In this document: positions 1 through 11,835 of the stretch, in pieces
Numbering within the stretch: the first letter of the stretch is position 1
How the letters are laid out: each line of letters starts with the position of its first letter
Program-made: the position numbers and the translations under genes
NCBI GenBank assembly: GCA_022749755.1
Contig: CM040451.1
Location: 1,364,001 to 1,428,000 of the forward strand
DNA: 64,000 nt
Source: Azadirachta indica
Lineage: Eukaryota; Streptophyta; Magnoliopsida; Sapindales; Meliaceae
Reading direction: 5' to 3'
Notes under the pieces: model-generated
What the model was told of the DNA's origin: nothing
The model's database searches: none
The model's input: the letters and a program-made list of their open reading frames with translations, nothing else

Positions 1-1345
1 GTGCTTCTTCAGTGCTCGCTTCTTCATCCCAGTACACAAAGTGCTCAATACTGTATTTGTTTCCAGCTCTGTGAGGGAATGGAATTTCGGACTCTGAAAT
101 CTCACTCATTTTTCCACCGTATGGAGCGATGACCAGCTGAGTAGCAGTTGCTTCTTCTTTGAAAAACCTTTCGTATATTCCTTCCAATGCAATCTCAGGC
201 AAAGATTCTCTAACATAGTCGGATTTTGCCTTGAAAGCTCCTCTGAAGCTAACGTTCCTGTTAATCAACGGATCCAAATCTGATAATTCTTCGATTTGGT
301 ATCCATCAAAGTAGATAACAGATTGAGCCCAGGTGATTTCATGGCAATCTTCTTTCACCACACCAAGCTCAGGAAACCTCTTTTGTATCAATGGCAAGAG
401 CTTGTCAACTGCACCAAGAAACAAGGATTGGAATGTACCTTGCATTGTTCTCTTTCCTTCCGTATTCAAACTTCTTAAGAACACCATGATGAATAAATCT
501 TCAGGAAGTTTATCCGCAACATGTTGCCATTTGCTATAGATCATGGTTAAATTTTGCTCCAAGGTTTTCTGCATTGTGAATACAGTAACAGTTGATGGAA
601 CATCAACTAGCTTTACTTTCCATGCAACAATGACTCCGAAACTAGCTCCTCCACCTCCCCGAATAGCCCAAAATAGATCTTCTCCCATTGATTTTCGATC
701 AAGAAATCTCCCATGAACATCTATCAAATGAGCGTCAACAACATTATCAGCAGCAAGGCCATACTTGCGTAACAATATACCATACCCTCCCCCACTGATA
801 TGCCCACCAATTCCAACAGTACGGCAAACTCCAGCTGGAAAGGCAAGAGTTTTGCTTTTCTCAGCAATGCTATAGTAAAGTTCACCAATTGTAGCACCAA
901 CTTGAACCCATGCTGTTTTATTTTCTGCATCAACATTGATTGAGCTGAAATTTCTCATGTCAATGATCACAAACGGGACATCAGCAACATAAGAAAGACC
1001 TTCATAGTCATGACCCCCACTTCGAGTCCTAATCTGCAAGCCATATTTTTGAGAGCATTTGATAGTTGCTTGAATGTGAGATATTTGCTGTGGGGTGATA
1101 ACGACTACGGGTTTTGGTGTGGTGGGTGTGGAGAACCTTTGGTTTTGAATTGTATATTCCAGGACGGATGAATATGAAGAGTTGTTTTGGGTGTAAATTA
1201 CTTTAGAAATGGAGGAATTCTCGGAATGCTGAGAAAGACATTGATGAAAACGTTCATGACTGTCATCAGCCAAAGCCATCCATGATTGAAAGGAGAACAG
1301 AAGAACGAAAATAAATGAGAGAATTGTACAGCTCTGAGCCTTCAT
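1..1345 (-). CDS. Berberine bridge enzyme-like FAD oxidase, C-terminus cut by window edge
   Basis: The minus strand is open from ATG at 1345-1343 to the window edge: 448 codons, no intron. Family members are about 530 residues, so roughly 80 C-terminal residues, including the end of the BBE domain, lie outside. Residues 1-26 form a hydrophobic signal peptide ending near ALADD, so secretion is expected. The FAD-binding (PCMH) fold follows. RSGGHDYEG carries the histidine (His112) and GVCRTVGIGGH the cysteine (Cys174) that attach FAD bicovalently in this family; GEDLFWAIRGGGGASFG (220-236) is the usual late FAD-domain motif. Several N-glycosylation sequons are visible (N43, N55, N132, N142, N265, N364). 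Relatives oxidise alkaloids, oligosaccharides or monolignols, and the substrate here cannot be told. ATG 1345 is chosen because it precedes the signal peptide; M23 would delete it. Upstream is a TATA-like box. Three decayed relatives lie at 6.7, 12.9 and 31 kb. Confidence 0.93.
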   Translation of the reverse strand, partial: MKAQSCTILSFIFVLLFSFQSWMALADDSHERFHQCLSQHSENSSISKVIYTQNNSSYSSVLEYTIQNQRFSTPTTPKPVVVITPQQISHIQATIKCSQKYGLQIRTRSGGHDYEGLSYVADVPFVIIDMRNFSSINVDAENKTAWVQVGATIGELYYSIAEKSKTLAFPAGVCRTVGIGGHISGGGYGILLRKYGLAADNVVDAHLIDVHGRFLDRKSMGEDLFWAIRGGGGASFGVIVAWKVKLVDVPSTVTVFTMQKTLEQNLTMIYSKWQHVADKLPEDLFIMVFLRSLNTEGKRTMQGTFQSLFLGAVDKLLPLIQKRFPELGVVKEDCHEITWAQSVIYFDGYQIEELSDLDPLINRNVSFRGAFKAKSDYVRESLPEIALEGIYERFFKEEATATQLVIAPYGGKMSEISESEIPFPHRAGNKYSIEHFVYWDEEASTEEA

Positions 1346-4300
1346 TTCTTATGATAGTTAATTAAGTAAGCTTGAGGAGATGATTCAGAAGCAATTAATC
1401 CCTTGTATAGACTACTGAAGATAGATGATATTATTTAAAAATAGAAAAAAAATATATATGAATGGCAAATTGTAGAAATTGTAGAAAATCCTATCTGGTG
1501 TCTGGAGAAAATTCAATCATCTAGATTACCATCAATTAATTATTCATATCTAAATAATATAATTAATTTTGATTACGGATAGTTCTTAATCACATGGCTT
1601 TGCGCCTGTCTTCTTTTAATATATATATACATGTAATTGATGCTGACTATCTTCTTCTCCTCCAAAGTTGAAAAGTTTTCTGCCTGCCTTCTCATCATCA
1701 CTTTGAATTTTCTTTTTCATTTACGTCAGGCTTCACATCATCATTCACAGTCAACCTGTAAATCTTTCTTATATTTACCAACTTTCTTACAATAAGTTGA
1801 AACATTCAAAAACAAGAAAACAAAAAACAAAATCTCACCATGAGGTTTGGTTTATCATTCGATTATCAAGAAGTAGAAATTGGGTTTTACCAGGCCGGGC
1901 CCAGCCCAATTTTGTATGGCGCAAACTAATAATGCTAAAGCTTTTTTATCTATGTATTGAAATTAATAGTGTTTTAATATTACACAATTTTTTAAATTAT
2001 TTCTAAATTATATGAGTTAGACACTTTTAATTAATGAGATTAAATCTAACATATATACTTAATGTATAATTATTATATTATAAGTAATGTGAAATATAAT
2101 TTTACAATTGAAAATATGTAGATATAATGATTTACAAATAATAAAGAGTTGCTATTCTCTTTATGTATTATTATTAATTTTTTTATATAATAAAAGTATG
2201 TAGTAAATTAACATTAACATTAACGTAAACAGTAAAAAAAGTAATTAATTAAATTTAAAAATTGTATTAATATTTTAAACAGAAAAATATTTGACCAAAT
2301 AACATAATATGTCTATTTTGACCGTTATATACCAACAACCCTATTTTTATAATTTAGTTTTAGATTTGAAAACTAGAATTGAAAATCAAATCCAACTATT
2401 TAATTATATTTAAATCGAGATTTTCAAAATAATAACTGACTCAAATGATTCTATCAATTGGTAAACACGGCCAGAGAAAGACAGCAATGGCAAGAAGAAA
2501 GAGAGAAGGAACATGGGTCCCACCTTTGTCAGACATATTTTTGCAACAAACTAATCTTAACTATAATTTATCAGTTATATATTCTTGTAATATTTTAATT
2601 ACCAAATATAATTTGATCATTTTAATAAAAATAAAAAAATAAACAGATTATGTTTTTATTTAATAAAAATATATATAATTTTAGGGATACGATATAATTA
2701 TTTCAAATTACCGAGGTACAAGTTACCTTAAACTATAAAATAATATTTTTTATTTTCTAACTCTGAAAGAAAAAGTTGAAAAAAAAGTAAAATACACCTC
2801 TATTATAATTTAAATATAATTTTAACCTAAATTACTCATAAATATTTTTGTTAGGGAAAATATTTTTAAGCCCAAAAATATAAAACCTGATGGCCCAATA
2901 TAGAGATTACAGTGAACTGAATAAATAATCGAGGTGTAATAACCCAAATTTGCCTTAGAAAAATATGCGACAAAATACTTGAAATGATTCCAAAATTCTA
3001 AAATTTTATTGTACATAAAAATTCTTAAAAGGATTAATAAACCTTAATATACAATTAAATTACTAAAAATTCAATAAAAATTCTTTAAAATTAAAAACAA
3101 TACTAAAAATTTAACTTGATACTATAAAAAAATATTATTTAACCATCAAACTTTAATCATTTCAATAGTCTAACTCAACCAAATCTCTAATAATTCATAA
3201 TTCATCTATTCACAAATTTAAGATGTAAAATATTAATAATAAGATGTGAATTGTCTACTAAGTAAATTCATGTATAATATTTATGTTTTTTTTTTAACAT
3301 TCATATATAAATCATTACTTTGGAAATATTTCAAAAACATATAAGGATGATTATAAATATGTATTTAATTCAATAATATTAGGTCATGTTACATTGTATA
3401 TAATAAAAAAATACAGAATATCTTTGAAGTTCAATCATAATTTAATATATTAACAATCTTAACTTGGCTAATTGATCGATAATAGAACAATAATAACCAT
3501 GATAGAATGATGTAATAATCATTATAAAAACAATGATAATAATTGTGAGATATTGGTAACAATTATCGTATTCATGGACAATAAGTAAAAGTATTTAATA
3601 CAGTATACTTTCATGTATAAAATAATTAATAAAAATTTTCATTTTTATTTCATATAAATTATTTATTGGTTATAAATAATTAAAAATGATTTGTAAACAA
3701 TTTAAAAATCTAAAAATATATATAATTTTTTAAAATACATTATTTCATGAAATCATTTACATTCTTAGATAACTAGTTTTCATAATCATTTTTCATAAAG
3801 CAAAAAAATACATTATGCACAAATTTTATTTACTTCAAATTGTCACGTACTTTTACGTTTATTTAAGATATCACCTATACTCCAAGAATAAACCATAACA
3901 ACCAAGAGTTTTTTTCTCTAAGATAATTAAACAAAAGCATTAATAATAGAAGGAAATATATAGAAATTAGAAGTTGAGAGAAAAAAATATAATGATGAGA
4001 AAGGACGTGCTAGTTTTTATTTATAATCAAAGGTTTGAATTCAAAAATTAAAATTCCTATCTTATTGAATTCAAAAGTTAAAAGTTAAAAGTTAAAAATA
4101 AATAAAATCTTAATATTTAATCCTTAATCCTTAAACTTAAATTTTTTATTTTAGTGTCTAAAAGCTTACTCATAAAAATCAAATTTAAAATCTAAAATTT
4201 GTAGTTCAAATCTAAAATGTCCCTAATCTTTTAACGTGTACAATTAAGTGATATTACAAAAGGGTATTGCTATTGTGGGTAAAAAGAGAATAACTGAAAT

Positions 4301-6490
4301 GGATTCTACTTCGTAGAATTTGGAAATGTAGTGAGCTAACAAAAGACATGTGGATGAGAACATCTGGAGAATATTGAGAGCGCCAATTGGGAAGCTCTAC
4401 TTTTATGGCTAAGAAAATTGTCAATAGTCGAAGGAATCTTACAGAAGATTATGAAAGGTTGGGGAGGCACAACACCATCATGATGGAGACACCTGTTGCT
4501 TACAAAAGAGAGAAACCAAAATGTATTGTGAGACGCGTTGTTTTTTGAACAATAATTTTATTTATAAATATTGAAATTATAAAATTCTAAAATTAACCCT
4601 CAAATAATTATTAAAAGTTCAATAATAATTAGGAGTTTGTCATTCTTAGATGATAAAAACAAAGTATTTCAGGTTCTAGACGTTAAACTATTTGTTCAAT
4701 TCTATCCCATTGTTGACCAATACTTTTCAAAAATTGATTGATGTAATTGTTTTACTCAATGACATTTTTAAGAAAAAAATAAGTAAAAAATGTCTCAAAT
4801 TTAGATTAAATTTTTAAAAATACTCACTATTTAAAATTTATTATAAAAATGATAAATTTAAATTTTTTAGACAAAAATATCCCTAATGAAAGTAAATATT
4901 AACCATTTTTAAAAATTTTTCATGAAAATATTTTAATCTAATCAAGTCATTTTTTATATAAATTTTAAATAATAATTATTTTAAAAAATTAAATCTTAAT
5001 TTTGGCTACCGTAAAAAATCTTCCTTTATTTTTAATATCCTTTTCACTTATTTCTTTTGCATTTATTTTGACTTTGAAGGGACAGGCTTAACATTGACAT
5101 CTTTGTGAGAAATCTTGATTTCTTTAAGAGGCAGATGGACATATTCAATAACTTCACCATTCGAGCTTTGCCAAGATCTGGTCAGACTACAAAAGATGAA
5201 GGGATTTCAAGTCAACATTAATAGATGCATGTCAGGAATATTTCCGTAAAATCATATGCAGCCAAAAAAATCTGATGAAGTTATTATGTCAATAATTCAA
5301 AGTTAGGAAAAGAGAAAAAGACTTTTCAAGCTTTCAAAACTCCGAGCTTTTAGAAAAATAAGCTTTAAGAAACTTTCTTTTATTTTTCTCCAAAGTTGTA
5401 ATCAAAATCTTCAACATTTGAACATCAAAATTTATAAGTTTAATCTTATAATCTTTCAATAACATCCAATTTCTAAAATATTTATGTCTTGTTCAATGTT
5501 TATGTTTTAATTTAACATTTTATTCAATCTCTGCATTTCAATTTATTTATCTTTGCATTTGTTTTCACAATTTTTTAATTTTAATTTTTGCATCAATTTC
5601 TTTTTGAATACTTGATCACAAGATATATTATAAAAAAAAAAAATTATGTGCATGGTAGTATTATGTCATTTAAAAATATGTAACATGTCACTTAAACATA
5701 ACTTAGATGGTTTTGGGCATACTTAATGCTTCTACGTTATCTTAACTTTGAGTGATGATAAAACGATAAAAGTTTGATATTTCGTGATAAGATTTTTCAC
5801 TCTTATTCAAAACCTTATATATATATATATATATATATATTTTTTAAAAAAAGTTTTATAATAAAATTTTATAAAAAAACTCTGCATTGTGTGTATTGAA
5901 TATGATTTACTTTGATGCTAAGAAATTAAAGAGGGTTAATTTTATTTTGATTCTTCAAGTTTAACGAAATATCATTTTATTTAGCATATTTCATATATTA
6001 GGTACATGTGAACGTTTGATATTTCTCTCACAAGAAACGATTTTTAATCTCTTTATTTATCTCTTCATCTTCCATTTTTTTTTCTTTACATTTTTTTTCT
6101 TCTCCTAGTTGCATTATTTTCTTCCTAATTCCTTCTTCTTTTCTCCATTTTTTTTTTTTTATATTTCCTCGTCCTCTTCTTCCGCCACCTCCTCTCTTCA
6201 TTTTCTTCTTTCTTTCCTAAAACTATTGTCAAATAAATGAAGTTTATTGATGGATTTTAAAAACCCTTTAGTAACAGTAGAAAATTAAAAGATGTTCAGT
6301 CGAAGAACCAAAATAACATGAACTAAAATAATTTGGATTAAAGTGATGGTTTTCAAAACTATTAAGGGTTTTTTTGTGTCCAATACATAAAACATGTCAC
6401 CTAAAAGGATATTTTCTAAAACAGTAAGTATCGAAATATAATTACCTGAATAGAGTGCTAATTTGTTTAATAGATAATATTGGTATTAGA
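1141..6490. repeat. Segmental duplication, unit 1 (BBE 5' end plus upstream DNA)
   Basis: This stretch aligns by eye in direct orientation with about 6709-12665: BBE N-terminal coding DNA, its promoter, then about 5 kb of AT-rich spacer. Shared landmarks include the TATA region, the CAGGCTTCACATCATCATT block (1727/7259), the GGTTGGGGAGGCACAAC block (4457/9430) and GAGTGCTAATTTGTT near the right end (6452/12628). Unit 1 has about 600 bp (roughly 3530-4125) that unit 2 lacks, and lacks the 1.25 kb pararetroviral insert of unit 2. No gene other than the BBE 5' end is recognised here. A TA microsatellite lies at about 5816-5840. Confidence 0.85.
1403..1410 (-). promoter_or_regulatory. TATA-like box of the BBE-like gene
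   Basis: On the minus strand CTATACAA lies about 60 bases upstream of the BBE start codon. The duplicated unit has a better TATATAA at the same place (6996-7002), which supports its being the core promoter. The duplicate has lost its gene. Confidence 0.5.
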
Positions 6491-6705
6491 AGTACGTAAA
6501 AACAATATTTAATATTACTTTTATACTGTGTCAAGTGGTATCAAAATCTATCTTTGTACCAGACGAGTATATCTTATGACCCAAATCCATCACTTCCAAC
6601 CATTCATCAACCTCAATAATATTTCTTTCAACCAAAAAAATTCAAAAAAACTGAGAAAAAATCAACCCAAAAAGTCAAAAAAATCAAATAGAGAAAAAAA
6701 CCAAC
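6490..6705 (+). other. Junction segment between duplication units, possible retroelement scrap
   Basis: This 215-bp piece separates the two units and has no partner in either. It holds TGGTATCA at 6536-6543, which resembles the initiator-Met-tRNA primer-binding sequence of copia elements and pararetroviruses, then A-rich DNA with a short open frame (6528-6737) rich in Lys and Asn. Too little remains to classify it. Confidence 0.25.
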
Positions 6706-6938
6706 CTTTGGTCTTGAATTGTAAATTCCAGGACTGATGAATATAAAGAGTTGTTTTGGGTGTAAATTACTTTAGAAAGAGGTTGTGGTTGGGGGGTGTG
6801 GGGTTGTGGATTCTCGGAATGCTGAGAAAGTCATTGAAGAAAACGTTCATGACTGTCATCAGCCGAAGCTATCAAAGATTGAAATGAGAAGAGAAGAACG
6901 AAAATAAATGAGAGAATTGTAGAGCTCCGAGGCTTAAT
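6705..6938 (-). pseudogene. BBE-like N-terminal stub, start codon lost
   Basis: The minus strand from 6938 reads like the first about 70 codons of the BBE gene at 1-1345 (signal peptide, ADDSHERF, VIYTQNNS, SVLEF). The ATG has become ATT, the Cys codon after FLQ has become TGA, and a C/A-rich expansion of about 20 bp sits before the SKVIYTQNN stretch. Homology stops at 6705, where the junction segment begins. It is a dead 5' fragment created by, or truncated after, the segmental duplication. Confidence 0.85.
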
Positions 6939-6995
6939 TTCTGATGGTAATTAATTAATTAAGCTTGATGAGATGATTCAAAAGCAATCAATCCC

Positions 6996-7002
6996 TTATA
7001 TA
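6996..7002 (-). promoter_or_regulatory. Orphan TATA box of the BBE stub
   Basis: TATATAA on the minus strand, 58 bases upstream of the lost start codon and in the same position as the box of the intact gene. The promoter outlived the gene it served. Confidence 0.45.
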
Positions 7003-10000
7003 GACTACTGAAGAGAAATGATATTATTTAAAAGTAGAAAAATATATATATGGTTGGTGAATTGTAGAAAATCCTATCTGGTGCTGGAGAAAATTTCAAT
7101 AATCTGAATATGCATTAATTAATTAATTACACCTAAATAATATAATTAATTTTGATTTAAGGAAAGTTCTTTTAATCATATACGCTATCTTCTTCTCCAA
7201 GTTGAATAGCTTTCTGCCGGCCATCTCATCACTTTTGAATTTTCTTTTTTCATGTATGTCAGGCTTCACATCATCATTTGCAGTTAACCTGTATTCTTTC
7301 TTAGTTACCAAGTTTCTTATAATAAGTTGAAATATTGAGAAAAAAAATCCCACACAGAAGTTTGGTTTATTATTGGATTATCATGAGGTGGAAATTTAGT
7401 TGTACCAGGCCCGGCCCAGCCCAATTCTGTACGCCCCAAACTAATAATACTAGAACTTGCTTATCTATTAACCGAATTAATAGTTGTTTAATATTGCACA
7501 ATTTTTCAAATTATTTGTAAATTATAAATGCTTAACACTTTTAATTAACGAAATTAAATCTAACTCATATATTTAATATATAATTAATATACTACAAGTA
7601 ATACACGTATGAAATGTAATTTTGTATTTAATACTTTAATAGATGTAATGGTTCACAAATAATAAAGAATTGTTGATCCATTCTCTTTATGTATTATTAC
7701 TAATTATTTATACAATAATAGTATGCAGTAAATTAACATTAAAATAAACAGTAAAATAAGTAATTAATTAAATTTAAAAATAAAGTATTAATAGTTAAAA
7801 CAGAAAAATATTTGACTATATGTCTACTTTGTTCGTTATATACCAACAACCCTATTTTTATATTTTAGTTTTAGATTTGACAATTAGAATTGAAAATCAA
7901 ATGCCACTATTTAGTTATATTTTTTTTAAATCGAGATTTTAAAAGTGATAACTAAATCAAATGATTCTATCAATTGATAAACACACCTAGGGAAGGACAA
8001 CAAAAGCAAGAAGAAAGAGGAATGTAACACGGGTCCCACCTTTGTCAGATATACTTTTGCAGCAAACTAATCTTAACTATTATTTGTCAGTTATATATTC
8101 TTATAATATTTTAATTACCAAATATAATTTGATCATTTTAATGAAAATTAATAAAAATAAACAGATTATGTTTTTATTTAATAAAAAATATATATAATTT
8201 TAGGGATACGATATAATTATTTCATATTACCGAGGTACAAGTTACCTTAAGCTATAAAATAATATTTTTTATTTTCTAACTCTAAAAAAGAAAGGAAAAA
8301 AAAAGTAAAATACACCTCCATTATAATTTAAATATAATTTCAATCTAAATTACTCATAAATATTATTGTTAGGGAAAATTTCTCTAAGCCCAGAAATGGA
8401 AAACCCAATTGGCCCGATATAGAGATTATAGCGAACTGAACAGATAGTTGAGGTGTAATAACTCAAATTTACCTTATAAAAATATACGACAAAATACTTG
8501 AAATAAATCCAAAAATCTAAAATTTTATTGTACAATTAAAATTCTCAAAAGAATTAATCAACCTTAATATACAATTAAATTACTAAAAATTCAATAAAAA
8601 AAAAATCTTAAGGTTAAATACAATACTAAAAATTTAATTTGATACTATAAAAAAATATTATTTAATCATTAAACTTCAATTATTTCAATAGTCTAACGAA
8701 ATTTTTAATAGTTTATAATTCATCTATTCAGAAATTCAATATGCAAAATATTAATGATAAGATGTGAATTGTTGACTCGGTAAATAAATAAATTTGTGTA
8801 TAATATTTATGTTTTTTTTATTAAAACATTCATACATAAATCATTAGTACTTCTAAAACATTTCAAAAACATGCAAGCATGATTATAAATATTTATTTAA
8901 TTCAATAATATTAGGCCATGTTACATTGTATATAATAAAAATTATACGCAATATCTTTGAAGTTCAATCATAAATTAATATATTCATAATCTTAACTTGG
9001 CTAATCGATCAATAACAAAACAATAATAATCATAAGACAACAATGTAATAATTGTTATAGAATAATATTCACTATATATATTAAACTTAAATTTTTATTG
9101 TAGTATCTAAAAAAATCTTACTCATAAAAATCAAAGTCAAAATCTAAAATTTATAGTTTAAATCTAAAATGTCCTTAATCTTTAACTTGTACAATTAAAT
9201 AAGTGATATTACAAAGGGGTATTGCTATTGTGGGAAAGAATAGCGTAATTGAAATGGATTCTATCTCCTAGAATTTAGGAGTGTAGTGAGCTAACAAAAG
9301 AAGACACATGGATGAGAACAATTGGAGAATATTGAGAGCGCCAATTGGGAAGCTCCACCTTTATGGTTAAGAAAATTGTCAATAGCTAAAGGAATCTTAT
9401 ACAAGATTATCCTAAATCTCTCATGAAAGGTTGGGGAGGCACAACTCCGTCATGATTGAGACACCTGTTGCCTACAAAAAAGAGAGAACAAAATGTATTG
9501 TGGGACGCGTTGTACAGAATCTTATTCTCCATGTTCATCATTTTGAACAGTATTTTTATTTATAGATATTAAAATTCTAAAATTAACCCTAAAATAATTA
9601 TTAAAGTTCAATAATAATTAAGAAATGAAATTTTTAAAACCAAAATATTTTTTATTACTTTATTATTTTTTATTTTTTTATAAATATAATTAAAATTTTA
9701 TATTTTTTTCTTATAAATTATTTTTTAGGTTGTGTGTGTAGAGAGACAAATATTTATCTAAAATTAATTTTCATTCATCATTACGCACTATATACATTCT
9801 AGTAATTAGTATTACCACAATATTTTAAAAATAAAATTTATCAAGGGCACGCACCAATTTTTTTTAAAATTTTATGGCACTTTTGAAAATAAAATTTATC
9901 AAACACTCAATTGATTTCCTTATATCTAATTATTTATACATACATCATAACTGAATTATTTTAAAATACAAAGTAACTACAAACTGACCCTAAACTAACC

Positions 10001-10370
10001 CAAGAGCAAACATTATATACTTATCCTTTTACTTGAGACTTCTAATTCAAAAAATTATCAATATGATAGTTCAAAAGAAGAATTCTAAGTAGACGATTTA
10101 GCTTCCATATCTAGCACTAACAGGGAACTGAATGTTCTTACAAAAGATCAAAGAATTTTCACTTGAGGCAGTAAACAAGATTGAGGATTATGGCCAAAGG
10201 CTTAAATAGACTTGTGAATCCAAAATTATAGTTTCCAACTAGTATCTACTATCTACAACCTCAAAGAAATCCTTGAAAAATTCCTCAAAATCCAACAAAA
10301 AAACTAAGCAGTCTTGATTGAACAAATTAATGACAAATAACAAAAGAAAAAAGAAATTGTAGTCATTGAA

Positions 10371-10600
10371 AATAAGGATGAGGATGAGAGTGAAGTCCCT
10401 AAAAATGTTATAGAAGACTTCATAATGATCCTCTCTTAAATTACTTACAAAAAATGGCACATCGAAGTTACCCTTTTAGTCAACAATAAGGATAGGATGA
10501 GAGTGAAGTCTCTGAAAATGTTATAGAAGACTTCATAATGATCCTTTCTCAAATTACCTACAAAAAATGGCACATCGAAGTTACCCTTTTAGTCAACAAT
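10371..10600 (+). repeat. 113-bp tandem duplication inside the pararetroviral fragment
   Basis: The block ending in CAACAAT at 10487 is repeated with the end at 10600, offset 113 bp, differing at only a few positions. Since 113 is not a multiple of three, it breaks the reading frame, an additional lesion in the element. Confidence 0.85.
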
Positions 10601-10864
10601 GAATTCAAATTAGAAAAAATTGTCTTGTTTGATATAGGAGCTGACTTGAATTGTACTCAAGAAGGTTTAATGGCAACCAAGTTTTATGAGAAAATCATAA
10701 AAGGCCTTCGAGGTGTTAACAGATTTGAACTCAAAATCAATTACAAACTCTCGCATTTCAGTGTTTGTAACCAGGGAATCTGTTTCAAAACTACATTTCT
10801 TTTAATCAAGACCTTTCCAAAAGTGATGGACAATTGGGTAGACATTTCTCTTGGGATTTCATGA
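10538..10864 (+). pseudogene. Degraded retroviral-type aspartic protease region
   Basis: An open stretch of 108 codons has the layout of a pararetrovirus/retroelement protease. A beta-rich lead is followed by a D-I-G-A motif (residues 32-35) where active enzymes have D-T/S-G-A, so the catalytic motif is altered. Cys-containing segments and a hydrophobic stretch (TTFLLIKTF) follow, as in the region after the flap. It ends in a stop, and no reverse transcriptase follows. It is an old viral or retroelement fossil with no expected activity. Confidence 0.55.
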
Positions 10865-11504
10865 GATTTGAAGAGGAGTTTGTCATCCTTAGTTGATAAA
10901 CAAAGTATTTCAGATTCTAAACGTTAAACTGTTTATTTGTTCACTTCTATCCAATTGTTGAACAATAGTTTTCAAAAATTGATTGATGTAGTTGCTTTAG
11001 TCTCTTTTGCCTTTACTTTGACTTTGAATGGAGGGGCTTAACATTGACATCTTCGGGAGAAATCTTGATTTTCCTACGAGGTGGATGGACAGACTCAATG
11101 ACTTCACCATTTAAGCTTTGCCAAGATCTTGTCAGACTGCAAAAGATAAAGGGCTTCCAAGTCAACATTAATTAATGCACTTCAGGAACATTTCTGTAAA
11201 ATCATAATGCACCCAAAAAAATCTGATGAAGTCCAGTTGCATTCAGAATTATTATGTCAATAATTCAAAGGTGGGAAAAGAGAATTAGACTTTTCAAGCT
11301 TTCAAAATTCCGAGCTTTTAGAAAAATAAGCTTCAAGAAACTTTCTTGTAATTTTTCCAAAAATTGTATTAAAAATCTTCAACAATTGAAGATCACAATT
11401 TATCAGTTTAATCTTATAACCTTTCAATAATATTCAATAATTTATGTGTTGTTCAATGTTTAAGTTTTAATTTAATATTTTATTCAATCTTTACATTTCA
11501 ATTT

Positions 11505-11835
11505 ATTTATCTTGCATTTATTTTCGCAATTGTTTAATTGTAATTTCTGCATCAATTTTTTTTTTGAATACTTGATCACAAGGATATATCATAAAAAAAT
11601 TTTGTACGTGATAAATTGTGTCATTTAAAAATACATACATATTTTATAGCAAAATAAATTTTTATAATAAAATTTTATAAAAAAAATTTTGCATGCGTGT
11701 TTATCTTGAATTTATTTTCACATTTATTTAATTTTAATTTTTGGTTCAATTTCTTTTTGATGCTTGATCGCGAGATATGTTATAGCAAAATTATGTGCAT
11801 GGTGATGATATTATGTCATTTAAAAATATGTAACA
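11505..11835. repeat. About 195-bp imperfect tandem duplication
   Basis: The segment with CTTGATCACAAGG (11571) and TCATTTAAAAATA (11621) recurs with CTTGATCGCGAG (11763) and TCATTTAAAAATA (11817). Unit 1 has one copy at about 5560-5690, so this arose after the segmental duplication or was lost there. Confidence 0.7.

Larger units (their letters stand above)
9621..10873 (+). mobile_element. Inserted endogenous pararetrovirus-like fragment
   Basis: Unit 1 reads continuously from AATAATAATTA to GGAGTTTGTCAT (about 4620-4635). In unit 2 the same two blocks are separated by this 1.25 kb. The right half, read on the plus strand, has short coding stretches in shifting frames that end in an aspartic-protease-like region (next entry). 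The arrangement and motif resemble the polyprotein of caulimovirids, possibly petuvirus-type, which are common as old integrated copies in plant genomes. There are many stops and frameshifts, and no intact viral gene. A Ty3-type source cannot be excluded. Confidence 0.55.

Noticed and set aside
10239..10460. Minus-strand 73-aa ORF rich in Phe and Leu
   Set aside because: It is the shadow of Lys/Asn-rich plus-strand pararetroviral DNA and has no motif of its own.
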